Positions 13,533-22,300 of a stretch of DNA of 33,820 nt are shown one piece after another. Within the stretch, counting starts at the first letter, position 1; each line of letters begins with the position of its first letter. Below the pieces are notes generated by a model that saw only the letters and a program-made list of their open reading frames with translations, was not told the origin of the DNA and ran no database searches. Made by a program: the position numbers and the translations under genes. The stretch is from a virus. The stretch covers positions 1 through 33,820 of IMG/VR virus record IMGVR_UViG_3300044825_000898; one strand, given 5' to 3'.

Positions 13533-15760
13533 TGGCCAAGGCATCCCCAATCATCTCGAACCTGAATGCCGGCGAATTCTCGCCGATGCTGTCCGGCCGG
13601 GTCGATTACGGAAAGTACCCCAACGCGGCCAGCCGGCTGGAGAACTTCATCCCCACGGTGCAGGGCCCGCATGTGCGCCGCGGCGGCACGCGGTTCGTCG
13701 GCGAGGTGAAGGCATCGACGGCCGGCCGCTGTCTGCTGTGGCCCTTCGAGTATTCGGTCGACCAGGCCTACATGGTCGAGTTCGGCGACCAGTACTGCCG
13801 CTTCTACACCTGGGACGCGGTGACGAAGAAGCGCGGCCGGCTTGAAGTGTCCGGCGTGCCGGTCGAGGTGGCCACGCCCTACACTTTGGCGGACCTGTAC
13901 AACAGCGACGGAACCATCCGGCTGCGCTTCGCTCAGAATGGCGACTTGCTCTACATCGCGCACCCGAACTATCAGCCGCGGATTCTCAAGCGCACCAGCG
14001 CCACGTCGTTCACGCTCACCAAGTTCGCGCCCGGTGGAGGCCCGTTCAAGTCGCTGAACGACACGGCAACGACGGTCTACGCCTCAGCCGAGACGGGCAC
14101 GGGCATCACGCTCACGGCGTCGACCGGGATCTTCCAGGCCGGCCACGTCGGCTCGGTCTTCTATCTCGAGTCCAAAGATCTGAACGCGATCGCGGCCTGG
14201 GAGGTCGGCAAGACGGTGACGGTGGGCACCCGGCGCCGATCCGACGGCAAGACCTTCGAGTGCGTGACCGGCGGCACCACGGGGTCGAACCGGCCCGTGC
14301 ACACTGAAGGCGCTCTGTTCGACGGTGATCCTGGCGCTCAGTGGCAGTACCGCGACGCGGGCTATGGCACCGTGCGCATCACTGGCTTTACTTCGGCCAC
14401 GCAGGTGACGGTCGACGTGCTCGACCGGTTGCCGTCTCAGGTGGTGGGCTCAGGCAATGCCACGACGCGCTGGGCCCATGGCGCCTGGTCTGATGTTGAG
14501 GGCTGGCCGTCGCAGGTTGCCTTCTACCGGGAGCGCATGTGGTGGGCCCGCGATCAGCAGGCCTGGGCATCCGTGTCGGCCGACTTCAGCGACTACTCGT
14601 CGAAGATCTTCAACACCGTGTCCGCTGACGCCGGGTTCACCGTTCAGATCAACAGCGGCAAGATCAACGCGGTTCAGTGGCTGTCGGCTGACCGGGATCT
14701 GCTGGTGGGCACGGCCGGCGCTGAGTTCGCGATCGGCGAGCTGACCAACGGCGAGGCCCTGGGCCCCACGAACCGGCGATGCCGCCTGGTGTCCGAGTTC
14801 GGGTCGCGGGCCATCCCGCCGATCAAGAACGGCCGCTCTACCCTGTTCATCCAGCGATCGGGCCTGGTGGCGCGCGAGACGTTCTATGACTTCGGCAGCG
14901 ACGGCTACGAGTCGAGCGAAACCACGGTAGAGGCCGAGCACATCACGCTGACCGGCGTGCAGCATTCGGTCTATGCGCCTGAGCCCACGCCCATCGTCTG
15001 GTCGATCCGCGGCGATGGCCTGCTGATCGGCTTCACCTGGAACAACGAGCAGAAGGTGCGCGGCTGGCACCGGCACCCGATCGGCGGGGCCGGCGTGGTC
15101 GAGTCGATCGCCGTGATGCAGGCGGCCGAGGGCGATCGCTCCGAGTTGTGGATGATCGTCCGGCGCACGATCAACGGCAGCACGAAACGATACGTCGAGT
15201 TCATGGAGCGGCCGTGGCGCGATGGCGATGCGCAGTCGTCTCAGTTCTACCTGGACTGCGGCCTGACCTACTCCGGCGTGCCGGCCACGACGATCAGCGG
15301 CCTGGACCACCTGGAAGGCCAGACGGTCGACGTGCTGGCCGATGGCGCCCCGCATCCGCAGCGCGTGGTGACGGGCGGCGCGATCACGCTGCAGCGCGCG
15401 GCATCCGTCGTGCAGGTGGGCCTGCCGTGCCCGTGCTACTTCAAGTCGATGCGCCTCGAGGCCGCGGCCGCTGACGGCACGGCCCAGGGCAAGACCAAGC
15501 GCATCCACAAGGCTGTGATGCGCTTCCTGAACACGGGCGGTGGCAGCTACGGCGGCGCCGACACGGCGCTGGACGATCTGCAGCTGCGCACGGCGGCCGA
15601 CCCCATGGGCCAGGCCGTGCCGCTGTTCTCCGGCGACAAGGTGGTGAGCTGGCCCGACGGCTACACCACGGATGCCTTCACGATCTACCGGAACACCCAG
15701 CCGACGGCCGCCACGCTTGTCTCGGTGATGCCGCAGGTCGTCACGCAGGACTCTCGATGA
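13532..15760 (+). CDS. Tail tubular protein B-like nozzle (gp12-like)
   Basis: A 742-aa protein. The opening SPIISNLNAGEFSPMLSGRV, followed by YPNAASRLENFIPTVQGP and RRGGTRFVGEV, is typical of the T7 gp12-type tail nozzle family. The length is also right. GGAGG sits 7 nt before ATG 13532; the GTG one codon earlier is less likely. It would form the hexameric tube tip and bind the tailspikes. The ATG overlaps the preceding stop and the end overlaps the next start by 4 nt, so the whole tail block is translationally coupled. Confidence 0.88.
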   Translation: MAKASPIISNLNAGEFSPMLSGRVDYGKYPNAASRLENFIPTVQGPHVRRGGTRFVGEVKASTAGRCLLWPFEYSVDQAYMVEFGDQYCRFYTWDAVTKKRGRLEVSGVPVEVATPYTLADLYNSDGTIRLRFAQNGDLLYIAHPNYQPRILKRTSATSFTLTKFAPGGGPFKSLNDTATTVYASAETGTGITLTASTGIFQAGHVGSVFYLESKDLNAIAAWEVGKTVTVGTRRRSDGKTFECVTGGTTGSNRPVHTEGALFDGDPGAQWQYRDAGYGTVRITGFTSATQVTVDVLDRLPSQVVGSGNATTRWAHGAWSDVEGWPSQVAFYRERMWWARDQQAWASVSADFSDYSSKIFNTVSADAGFTVQINSGKINAVQWLSADRDLLVGTAGAEFAIGELTNGEALGPTNRRCRLVSEFGSRAIPPIKNGRSTLFIQRSGLVARETFYDFGSDGYESSETTVEAEHITLTGVQHSVYAPEPTPIVWSIRGDGLLIGFTWNNEQKVRGWHRHPIGGAGVVESIAVMQAAEGDRSELWMIVRRTINGSTKRYVEFMERPWRDGDAQSSQFYLDCGLTYSGVPATTISGLDHLEGQTVDVLADGAPHPQRVVTGGAITLQRAASVVQVGLPCPCYFKSMRLEAAAADGTAQGKTKRIHKAVMRFLNTGGGSYGGADTALDDLQLRTAADPMGQAVPLFSGDKVVSWPDGYTTDAFTIYRNTQPTAATLVSVMPQVVTQDSR

Positions 15761-16188
15761 TCATCCGGCGCTTCAAGGCGGGCGATCTTGCCCTGATCAA
15801 GCTGCAGGATGCGCAGGCCTACTTCTCTGGCGAGGTGGCGTCGCCCGACTATGCCGCCACGCTCGAGCACTCCGGCCAGGCCTTCACGGGAGTGCACGGC
15901 GGCGAGGTTGTGTGCGTGGCGGGCTGCGCCAACGTGTGGGAGGGCAGGGCGCTGGCCTGGGCCTTCGTGTCCCCGGCTGCTGGCGCGTGCATGGTGACGC
16001 TGCACCGGGCTGTCGCTGGGTTCCTGGCGCAGGCACAATACCGTCGGATCGAGGCCATCGTCGACGATGGATTTGAGGCCGGGCATCGGTGGATGCGGCT
16101 GCTGGGATTCAGGCTCGAGACGCCTGACGGCATGCCTGGATACCTGCCGGACGGCCGGAAAACATTTCTCTATGCGAGGGTGCGATGA
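15757..16188 (+). CDS. GNAT-like internal virion protein (T7 gp13-like)
   Basis: A 143-aa protein with a GNAT-like pattern: an N-terminal MIIRRFKAGDLALIKLQ, a central strand-rich region (VVCVAGCANVWEGRALAWAFV), and a C-terminal YRRIEAIVDDGFEAGHRWMR...LGFRLE typical of acetyltransferase folds. T7 gp13 and the related DUF2833-type proteins occupy the same slot between the nozzle and gp14-like genes and are needed for infectious virions. The usual acetyl-CoA loop (R/Q-x-x-G-x-G/A) is not obvious, so a structural rather than catalytic role is likely. Start and stop overlap both neighbours. Confidence 0.75.
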   Translation: MIIRRFKAGDLALIKLQDAQAYFSGEVASPDYAATLEHSGQAFTGVHGGEVVCVAGCANVWEGRALAWAFVSPAAGACMVTLHRAVAGFLAQAQYRRIEAIVDDGFEAGHRWMRLLGFRLETPDGMPGYLPDGRKTFLYARVR

Positions 16189-16673
16189 GTGGAGCACTGA
16201 TGTTTATGCAGGCGGCCCAAGGGCTGACTGGCGCCATCGGCGCGATTTCCAGTGGCAACTATGCTGATGCCATGGCCAAGCGCCAGGCGACGCAGATGGA
16301 GCAGGCCGCCGCCGTCGAGGTGACGAACGCCATGTCGCGTGATGAGGCCATGCGTCGGCAAGCCCGCATGCAGCAAGGTCAGGCGCTGGCTGCCAGCGCT
16401 GAGGCCGGCGCCGGGCTGAACGCCGACGCGCTGCGTCAGTCGATCTACGACACCGAGATGGACAGCGCAACCATCCGCTACGAGGGAATGATGCGCTCAA
16501 GCGCGCTGAAGGATCAGGCGGCGATGACGCGCATGGAGGGCAAGCGCGCCAAGCAGGCCGGCTATCTGAGCGCGGCAAGCAGCCTGCTGAACTCCGGCTC
16601 GAACTATTTCGCCGGCCAGCAGCGGACGGACATGGCCAAGAAGGCCGGCACGACTCTGGCGGCAGGAGGCTGA
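16185..16673 (+). CDS. Internal virion protein B-like (T7 gp14-like)
   Basis: A 162-aa, mostly helical Ala-rich protein. The hydrophobic glycine-containing N-terminus (MFMQAAQGLTGAIGAISSG), long charged helix and repeated Ala/Met segments match the T7 gp14 type, which inserts in the outer membrane when DNA is ejected. Size is near that of T7 gp14 (196 aa). The order gp13-, gp14-, gp15- and gp16-like genes is conserved here. Its start overlaps the previous stop (ATGA), and its last codons contain AGGAGG, the ribosome site of the next gene. Confidence 0.8.
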   Translation: MSGALMFMQAAQGLTGAIGAISSGNYADAMAKRQATQMEQAAAVEVTNAMSRDEAMRRQARMQQGQALAASAEAGAGLNADALRQSIYDTEMDSATIRYEGMMRSSALKDQAAMTRMEGKRAKQAGYLSAASSLLNSGSNYFAGQQRTDMAKKAGTTLAAGG

Positions 16674-16674
16674 C

Positions 16675-19344
16675 ATGGCGACGATCAATTTCTACCAGCG
16701 TCGCCAGGTGAGCGATGCGCTGCCCGGCGTCACGCAGGGTTCTCGTTCCGATCCGGTTGCTGGTGCCGTGCAGGGCCTGAGCCAGGTGCTCGGCGGCGCG
16801 GTCCAGGATCAGCAGTCGATCGAGATCCAGCAGGCCCACCACGAGGCCATCCAGGCCCGCAAGAAGATCGAGGACCAGGCGGCCGTCGACGTGTCGAATA
16901 CGCTGTCGCAGGGCGACGTCTACTGGCAGGATCAGCTCAAGACGCGCACCCAGGGCTGGAAGCCTGGCGATCCCGATCTGCGCGCTGGCGTCGCGAAGGA
17001 CTTCGACAAATGGGTGAGCGAGTCGGCGGCCAAGTTGCCGACCGATGCCTCGCGCAAGTTCTTCCTGCAGCACACGGCCGCCATGAAGGCCCGCATGCAG
17101 ATGGGCCTGAGCGACTTCCAGCAGAAGGCCACGACCGACCTGCTGAACGTGAACACGGCCGTTGGCGAGGCAGACGACGAGCGCAACGTCGCCTCCAACT
17201 GGAAAGACGAGAAGTTTGTCGACGGGGTGATCACGCGGCGCACCGAGGCCATCTTCGCCCGCACCGACCTGTCCGAGGCCGACAAGGTGAAAGAGGCCAA
17301 CCGGGTCAAGCTGAAGATGACGCTGGCCCGCGAGCGTGCGTTCATCGAGGCGGATCCGGCCGGCTGGCTCAAGCAGAACGGCACGGCGGCCAAGCCCGGC
17401 AAGGATGGCCAGGCTGCACCTGGCGCGACCGGTGGCTTCGACGCGCAGGTGTCGGCCGTGCTGCAGCGCGAGGGCGGGTTCGTCGCCAACGATGGCGGCA
17501 GCGGCGCGCCGGCGAACTTCGGGATCAACCAGAAGGCGAACCCCGACATCAACGTCAAGGACCTCACGCCGGAGAAGGCGAAGGAGATCTACAAGGCCCG
17601 CTACTGGGATGCGATCGGCGCTGATGGCCTGTCGCCGCAGATGCAGGGCACGGCCTTCGATGCGGCCGTGAACCAGGGCGTGGGCTGGACGAAGAAGGCC
17701 CTGGCCGAGGCCGGCGGCAACGTGGACAAGTTCAACGAGCTGCGCCGGGCCCGCTACCGTGAGATCGCCAACTCCAACCCGGAGAAGGCGCAGTACCTCA
17801 TGAACTGGCTGTCGCGGGTCGATTCCTCGTCGCAGCCTGCTGCTACCGGAGCTGCTACTGCCGGAGCTGCTACTGCCGGAGCTGCCGGCGGCGATCCGTT
17901 CAGCCTGTCCCGCTTCGCGTCCCGCCTGGATCCAGATCAGGTGTACCAGCTGCGCAACCTGGCCGAGACTCGTGTCTCGCAGGCCAACGCGCAGGCCGTG
18001 CAGGACGGGCAGCGGCTGCTCTCCGACCTGATGGCCGCGCACCGTGATGGCGTGGTCGAGCCGGTGGCGCTGGATCGCACGTTCTTCGACCGCTTCGGCG
18101 CCGATGGCACGCGGGTCTATGACCAGTATGCGGCATCGCGCCAGATGGGCGCCGACATTGCCAGCTACGCGGCCAAGCCCACGGCAGAGATCCAGGCCGA
18201 CCTGATGGCGGCCAAGCCCATGGAGGCCGGCCCTGGCTACCAGGCGAAGGAGGCCAGCTACAACGTGAAGATGCAGGCCGCGGCCCACGCCATCAAGCGG
18301 CGCAACGACGACCCCGTGACCTACTCGATTGGCACGTCGCCCAAGGTGCGCGAGCTGGCCGACCGGCTCACGGCCGGGCAGATGACGCCAGAGCAGCGGC
18401 GCCAGGCCACCGAGCAGTTCCTGGACGCCACGCTGGCCGAGCAGGTGCGCCTGGGTGTCGAGCAGCCCAAGATGCTGACGCAGGCCAAGGCCGAACGCTG
18501 GGCGCAGATGGCGATGAAGGCCACGCGGCCGGAGGACTCGGCCAACCTGATCAGCACGCTGGAGAGCGAGTACGGCAAGCACTTCCCCCGCGTGTTCAAC
18601 GAGCTGGCCCGCGAGGGCAAGCTGTCCGGCGAGCTGCTGATCATCCCGAACCTGCCGTCGCAGGCCTCCCGCGAGCTGGTGTCGCGCCTGGCCCGCGTGA
18701 AGGAAAGCGAGCTGGCCGGCACGGTGCCGCCGGATTCGGTAAAGGGCGTGCGCGACAAGGTGCAAGAGCACATGGTCGACCTGGCCAAGACGATCCCTTA
18801 CGCGACCGAGCAGTCCGCCGGCATGCTGGCCAGCTACGAGTCGACCATGAAGAAGATCGCCTACGAGCGCATCGCGGCCGGCACGTCGCCTGGCGACGCG
18901 GTGGACCAGGCGCTGAAGACGATCCTGGGCCACTACGAGCTGCGCGACGGCGTGCGCTTCCCGGCGAAGTCGGATGTGTCTGGCTTCAAGAAGGAGATGG
19001 GCGAGGTGGTCGACGGCCTCAAGCCCGAGACGCTGCAGATCCCCTTCGACACCACGGGCGTGCGCAGCGTGGACGAGCAGCGCAAGATGTTCGCCGACCT
19101 GGTGAAGTCGCGGCCCGTCTGGCACACGACCGACGACGACAAGGGCGTGCAGCTCTACGTCGTCCAGGAAAACGGCGTGAAGCTGCCGGTGATTGCCGAC
19201 GGCCGCCCGGTGCGCAAGACCTGGCAGGAGCTGCAGGCCCCGATGGTAGCCAAGCAGGCAGAGCGCGATGCGCGTCTGCAGCGCACCGAGGAACTGCGCA
19301 AGCAGGTGCAGCCGCAGCAGATCATCCCCGGCGTGCGCTTCTGA
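16675..19344 (+). CDS. Ejection protein with GH108 muramidase domain
   Basis: An 889-aa internal virion protein in the gp15 position. Residues 1-230 are helical. Residues about 254-375 form a GH108-type lysozyme domain: LQREGGF with the likely catalytic E266, then NFGINQKANPD, KEIYKARYWDAIGADGL and FDAAVNQGVGW. A low-complexity Ala/Thr/Gly linker (383-405) follows, then a long helical C-terminal part. In T7 the wall-cutting domain is on gp16, so its presence here on the smaller partner is a domain rearrangement. Its probable role is local peptidoglycan cleavage during DNA entry. AGGAGG precedes ATG 16675. Confidence 0.85.
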   Translation: MATINFYQRRQVSDALPGVTQGSRSDPVAGAVQGLSQVLGGAVQDQQSIEIQQAHHEAIQARKKIEDQAAVDVSNTLSQGDVYWQDQLKTRTQGWKPGDPDLRAGVAKDFDKWVSESAAKLPTDASRKFFLQHTAAMKARMQMGLSDFQQKATTDLLNVNTAVGEADDERNVASNWKDEKFVDGVITRRTEAIFARTDLSEADKVKEANRVKLKMTLARERAFIEADPAGWLKQNGTAAKPGKDGQAAPGATGGFDAQVSAVLQREGGFVANDGGSGAPANFGINQKANPDINVKDLTPEKAKEIYKARYWDAIGADGLSPQMQGTAFDAAVNQGVGWTKKALAEAGGNVDKFNELRRARYREIANSNPEKAQYLMNWLSRVDSSSQPAATGAATAGAATAGAAGGDPFSLSRFASRLDPDQVYQLRNLAETRVSQANAQAVQDGQRLLSDLMAAHRDGVVEPVALDRTFFDRFGADGTRVYDQYAASRQMGADIASYAAKPTAEIQADLMAAKPMEAGPGYQAKEASYNVKMQAAAHAIKRRNDDPVTYSIGTSPKVRELADRLTAGQMTPEQRRQATEQFLDATLAEQVRLGVEQPKMLTQAKAERWAQMAMKATRPEDSANLISTLESEYGKHFPRVFNELAREGKLSGELLIIPNLPSQASRELVSRLARVKESELAGTVPPDSVKGVRDKVQEHMVDLAKTIPYATEQSAGMLASYESTMKKIAYERIAAGTSPGDAVDQALKTILGHYELRDGVRFPAKSDVSGFKKEMGEVVDGLKPETLQIPFDTTGVRSVDEQRKMFADLVKSRPVWHTTDDDKGVQLYVVQENGVKLPVIADGRPVRKTWQELQAPMVAKQAERDARLQRTEELRKQVQPQQIIPGVRF
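17839..17880 (+). repeat. 15-bp tandem repeat encoding AATAG linker
   Basis: Two perfect copies of GCTGCTACTGCCGGA (17851-17865 and 17866-17880) follow a shortened copy (GCTGCTACCGGA, 17839-17850). They encode the Ala/Thr/Gly linker immediately after the muramidase domain. Confidence 0.85.
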
Positions 19345-19377
19345 CGCACAATGGCGGCGAACTCTGGAGACTGACCC

Positions 19378-22300
19378 ATGCCGATGTACCTCGGATCCGA
19401 TGACGCTGGGATCGCGCCCGAGCGTTCCACGCTGCAAGACCTGCCGCTGACCGGCTGGCAGAAGCTGAGCGCCGCAACCCGCGGCGCCTGGCTTGAGTCC
19501 TACGGGCCCACCATGGGCGACTGGGCCATGCAGAAGCTGGGCAACGACAAGTCGCGCAAGATCACGGCGGCAGAGGCCGAGCAGATGCGGCGCGACGGCG
19601 GCTCGCCGCGCATCAGCATCAAACCCAAGGACGGCGAATACACGGCCGGCCAGTGGTCGGAGATCGTCGGCCGCCAGCGCGAGCTGACCGCGATCAACGA
19701 CGTGCGCGACCGCACGCCATGGGAGATGGGATCGGTGGTGCGCGGCGGCGCCATGTTCGCGGCTGGCATCCTCGACCCGATTAACCTGGCGACGGCTGTT
19801 GTGCCCTGGACCAAATCCCTGAGTGTGCTGCAGGGCGCCCGCGCGATGGCCCTGTCCGAGAGTGCGCTGACGCGGGCCGGTGGCCGGTCGATCATCGGCG
19901 CGGCCGATGCTGGCATTTCCACGGCCGTCCTCGAGCCCGCGAACTATGCCGTGCGCAATGCCCTGGGCGACGACTACAGCGCGGCCGACTCGATGGCCAA
20001 CATCGCGTTCGGATCGGCCTTCGGCGGCGGCCTGCATGTGGTCGGCGGCGCGGTGGGCGATGCCTTCCGCATGCGCGCAGGCCGCGGCGATCCGGTGGTG
20101 ACGCCGGATCCCATGCGCGACATGCAGGCCCCGCCCACGGGCGCCATCGTGGGCACCGAGACGAAAGTCCGGGTGGGCGACACCTACGAGCCGGCGCGCT
20201 GGACGGTGGTGGATGCCGAAGCCCTGCAGGCCACGGTCGACAAGGCCGACAACCAGTTCCGCGACCGCTCCCGTCCCGCCTACCAGGCCGAGATCCAGAA
20301 GCGGGCCAATGCGCTCGACCCGGCCCTGGTGCTGGCTGACTCGCCTGTGATGGACATCGGCGCCCCCACGCTGGCGGCCGACGGCCGGATCATCGGCGGC
20401 AACGGGCGCACGCTGTTCATCACGAAGGCCTACGAGATCGGCAAGGCCGGCGACTACCGGGCGGCGCTCGAGGCCCGGCTGCGCGAGGTCGGCATCGACC
20501 CCGACGCAGTGCGCGGCATGAACAAGCCCGTGCTGGTGCGACAGTTCACCCGCGAGGTGGACGTGAAGCGGGCGGCCATGCTCTCGAATGAGGGCGGCGC
20601 CACGGACATGAGCCCGCTCGAACAGGCCAAGGTCGATTCCGAGCGCCTGGGTGATGCCAAGATGCAGGCCGGCGCCGATGGCAACATCGACGTGCCAGAG
20701 AACCGCGCGGCCATCCGGCGCTGGGTCGAGGCCATGCCGGAGAACAAGCGCAACGCTGTGATGGACAGCGACGGCATGCTCTCGCCCGAGGGTGTCCGCC
20801 GATTGAATGCCGCGCTGCTGTTCCGCGCCTATGGCGACTCGCCGATCCTGGGCCGGCTGATTGAGGCCGTCGATCCTGGCAGTCGCAACATCGCCACGGC
20901 ACTCGGCCGCACGGCGCCGGCCCTGGCCGCCATGCGCGACGCGATCGCTGCCGGCGATCTGCATCCGCTCGACCTGGCCGGCGACATTCAGCAGGCCGTG
21001 GAGAAGTTCAACGCGCTGCGCGACCGCGGCACGAAGGTGGCCGACTACCTGGCCCAGCTCGATGCGTTCGGCGACGGTATGAGCCCCGAGGCCCGGCTGA
21101 TGCTCGACTTCATGGGCCGCAATGTGCAGGCGCCGCGCCGGATCATGGATGCCATCCAGGGCTTCATCGAGCGGGTGAACGAGGCCGGCAACCCCAAGCA
21201 AGGCGACATGTTCGGCTCGGCGCCTGCGCCCGACAAGCTGGCCCTGCTCGATGCGGCGATCCGCCAGGCCGAGACCGGCGCCGATACGGCGGCCGAGGTG
21301 GTGGCCAAGGTGTCGCCCGAAACCCGCGAGGCGGCTATGCGCGCGGCCGTGGCCCAGGCGATGGACGGCCGTCCGATCGACGTGGAGCCCATCATCGGCA
21401 TGGATGAGGCCGTTGGCACCCACACCTTCGAGGATGCCGTGGCGGCGGCAGACCGCAACTTCCAGCCCGAGGCCGACGATTTGGCTGACTTCGGGTTCGC
21501 GCGCCAGGTCGAGCAGGAGAACGCCCAGGCGCCGCGCTGGCACGCCCTCGAGGCGGCCGACGCTGCCGCCCAGGAGGCCGAGGCCATGCTGGACGAGGTG
21601 ATCGCGGCGGGCGATCAGGCGTTCAAGTATTCGCGTCAGCAGGCCTACCACGGCACGCAGCATCGTGGCGACCAGGCGGCCGAGCTGCTTGATAGCGCGC
21701 TGCGCAAGGCCTTCGGCGCCGACACTGATGCGCTGATCGCATCGGGCGCTGTGGAAATCGTGCCGACGGTCGACCGCATCCCCGGCGGCCCGCACCCGTC
21801 TGACGTGAAGGCGGCCACGGCGCCTGACGGCAAGGTCTATGTGGTGGCCGAGAACGTGAGCCCCAACGAGGCGCGCGGGATCCTGCTGCACGAGGTCGGC
21901 GTGCACGTGGGCATGGAGGGCATGCTGGGCCGCGAGGTGTTCGACGCGGTGCTGGGCCAGCTCGATGAGGCCATCCTGCGCGGCGAGGAATGGGCACAGG
22001 CGGCGCGCGCTGCCGTGCCTGATGACACGCCGGCCGGCCTGGTGCGCGAGGAACAGCTGGCCTACCTGGTGCAGAACGCGCCCGAGCTGCCCATCGTGCA
22101 GCGGATCATCGCGGCCGTGCGGGCCTGGGCCTACCGCAACTTCGAGTTCGCCCGCGAGCGCATGACGCTCGGCGAGGCCGACTTCCAGGCCATGGCCGTG
22201 TCGGCGTTGCGTGCGGCCGCGCGGGATGAGCGGGCCGGTGCTGGCGTGCTGGCCTACAGCCGCGGCGAGGCCGAAGACCCGGTGCAAGCCAAGGAGACGG

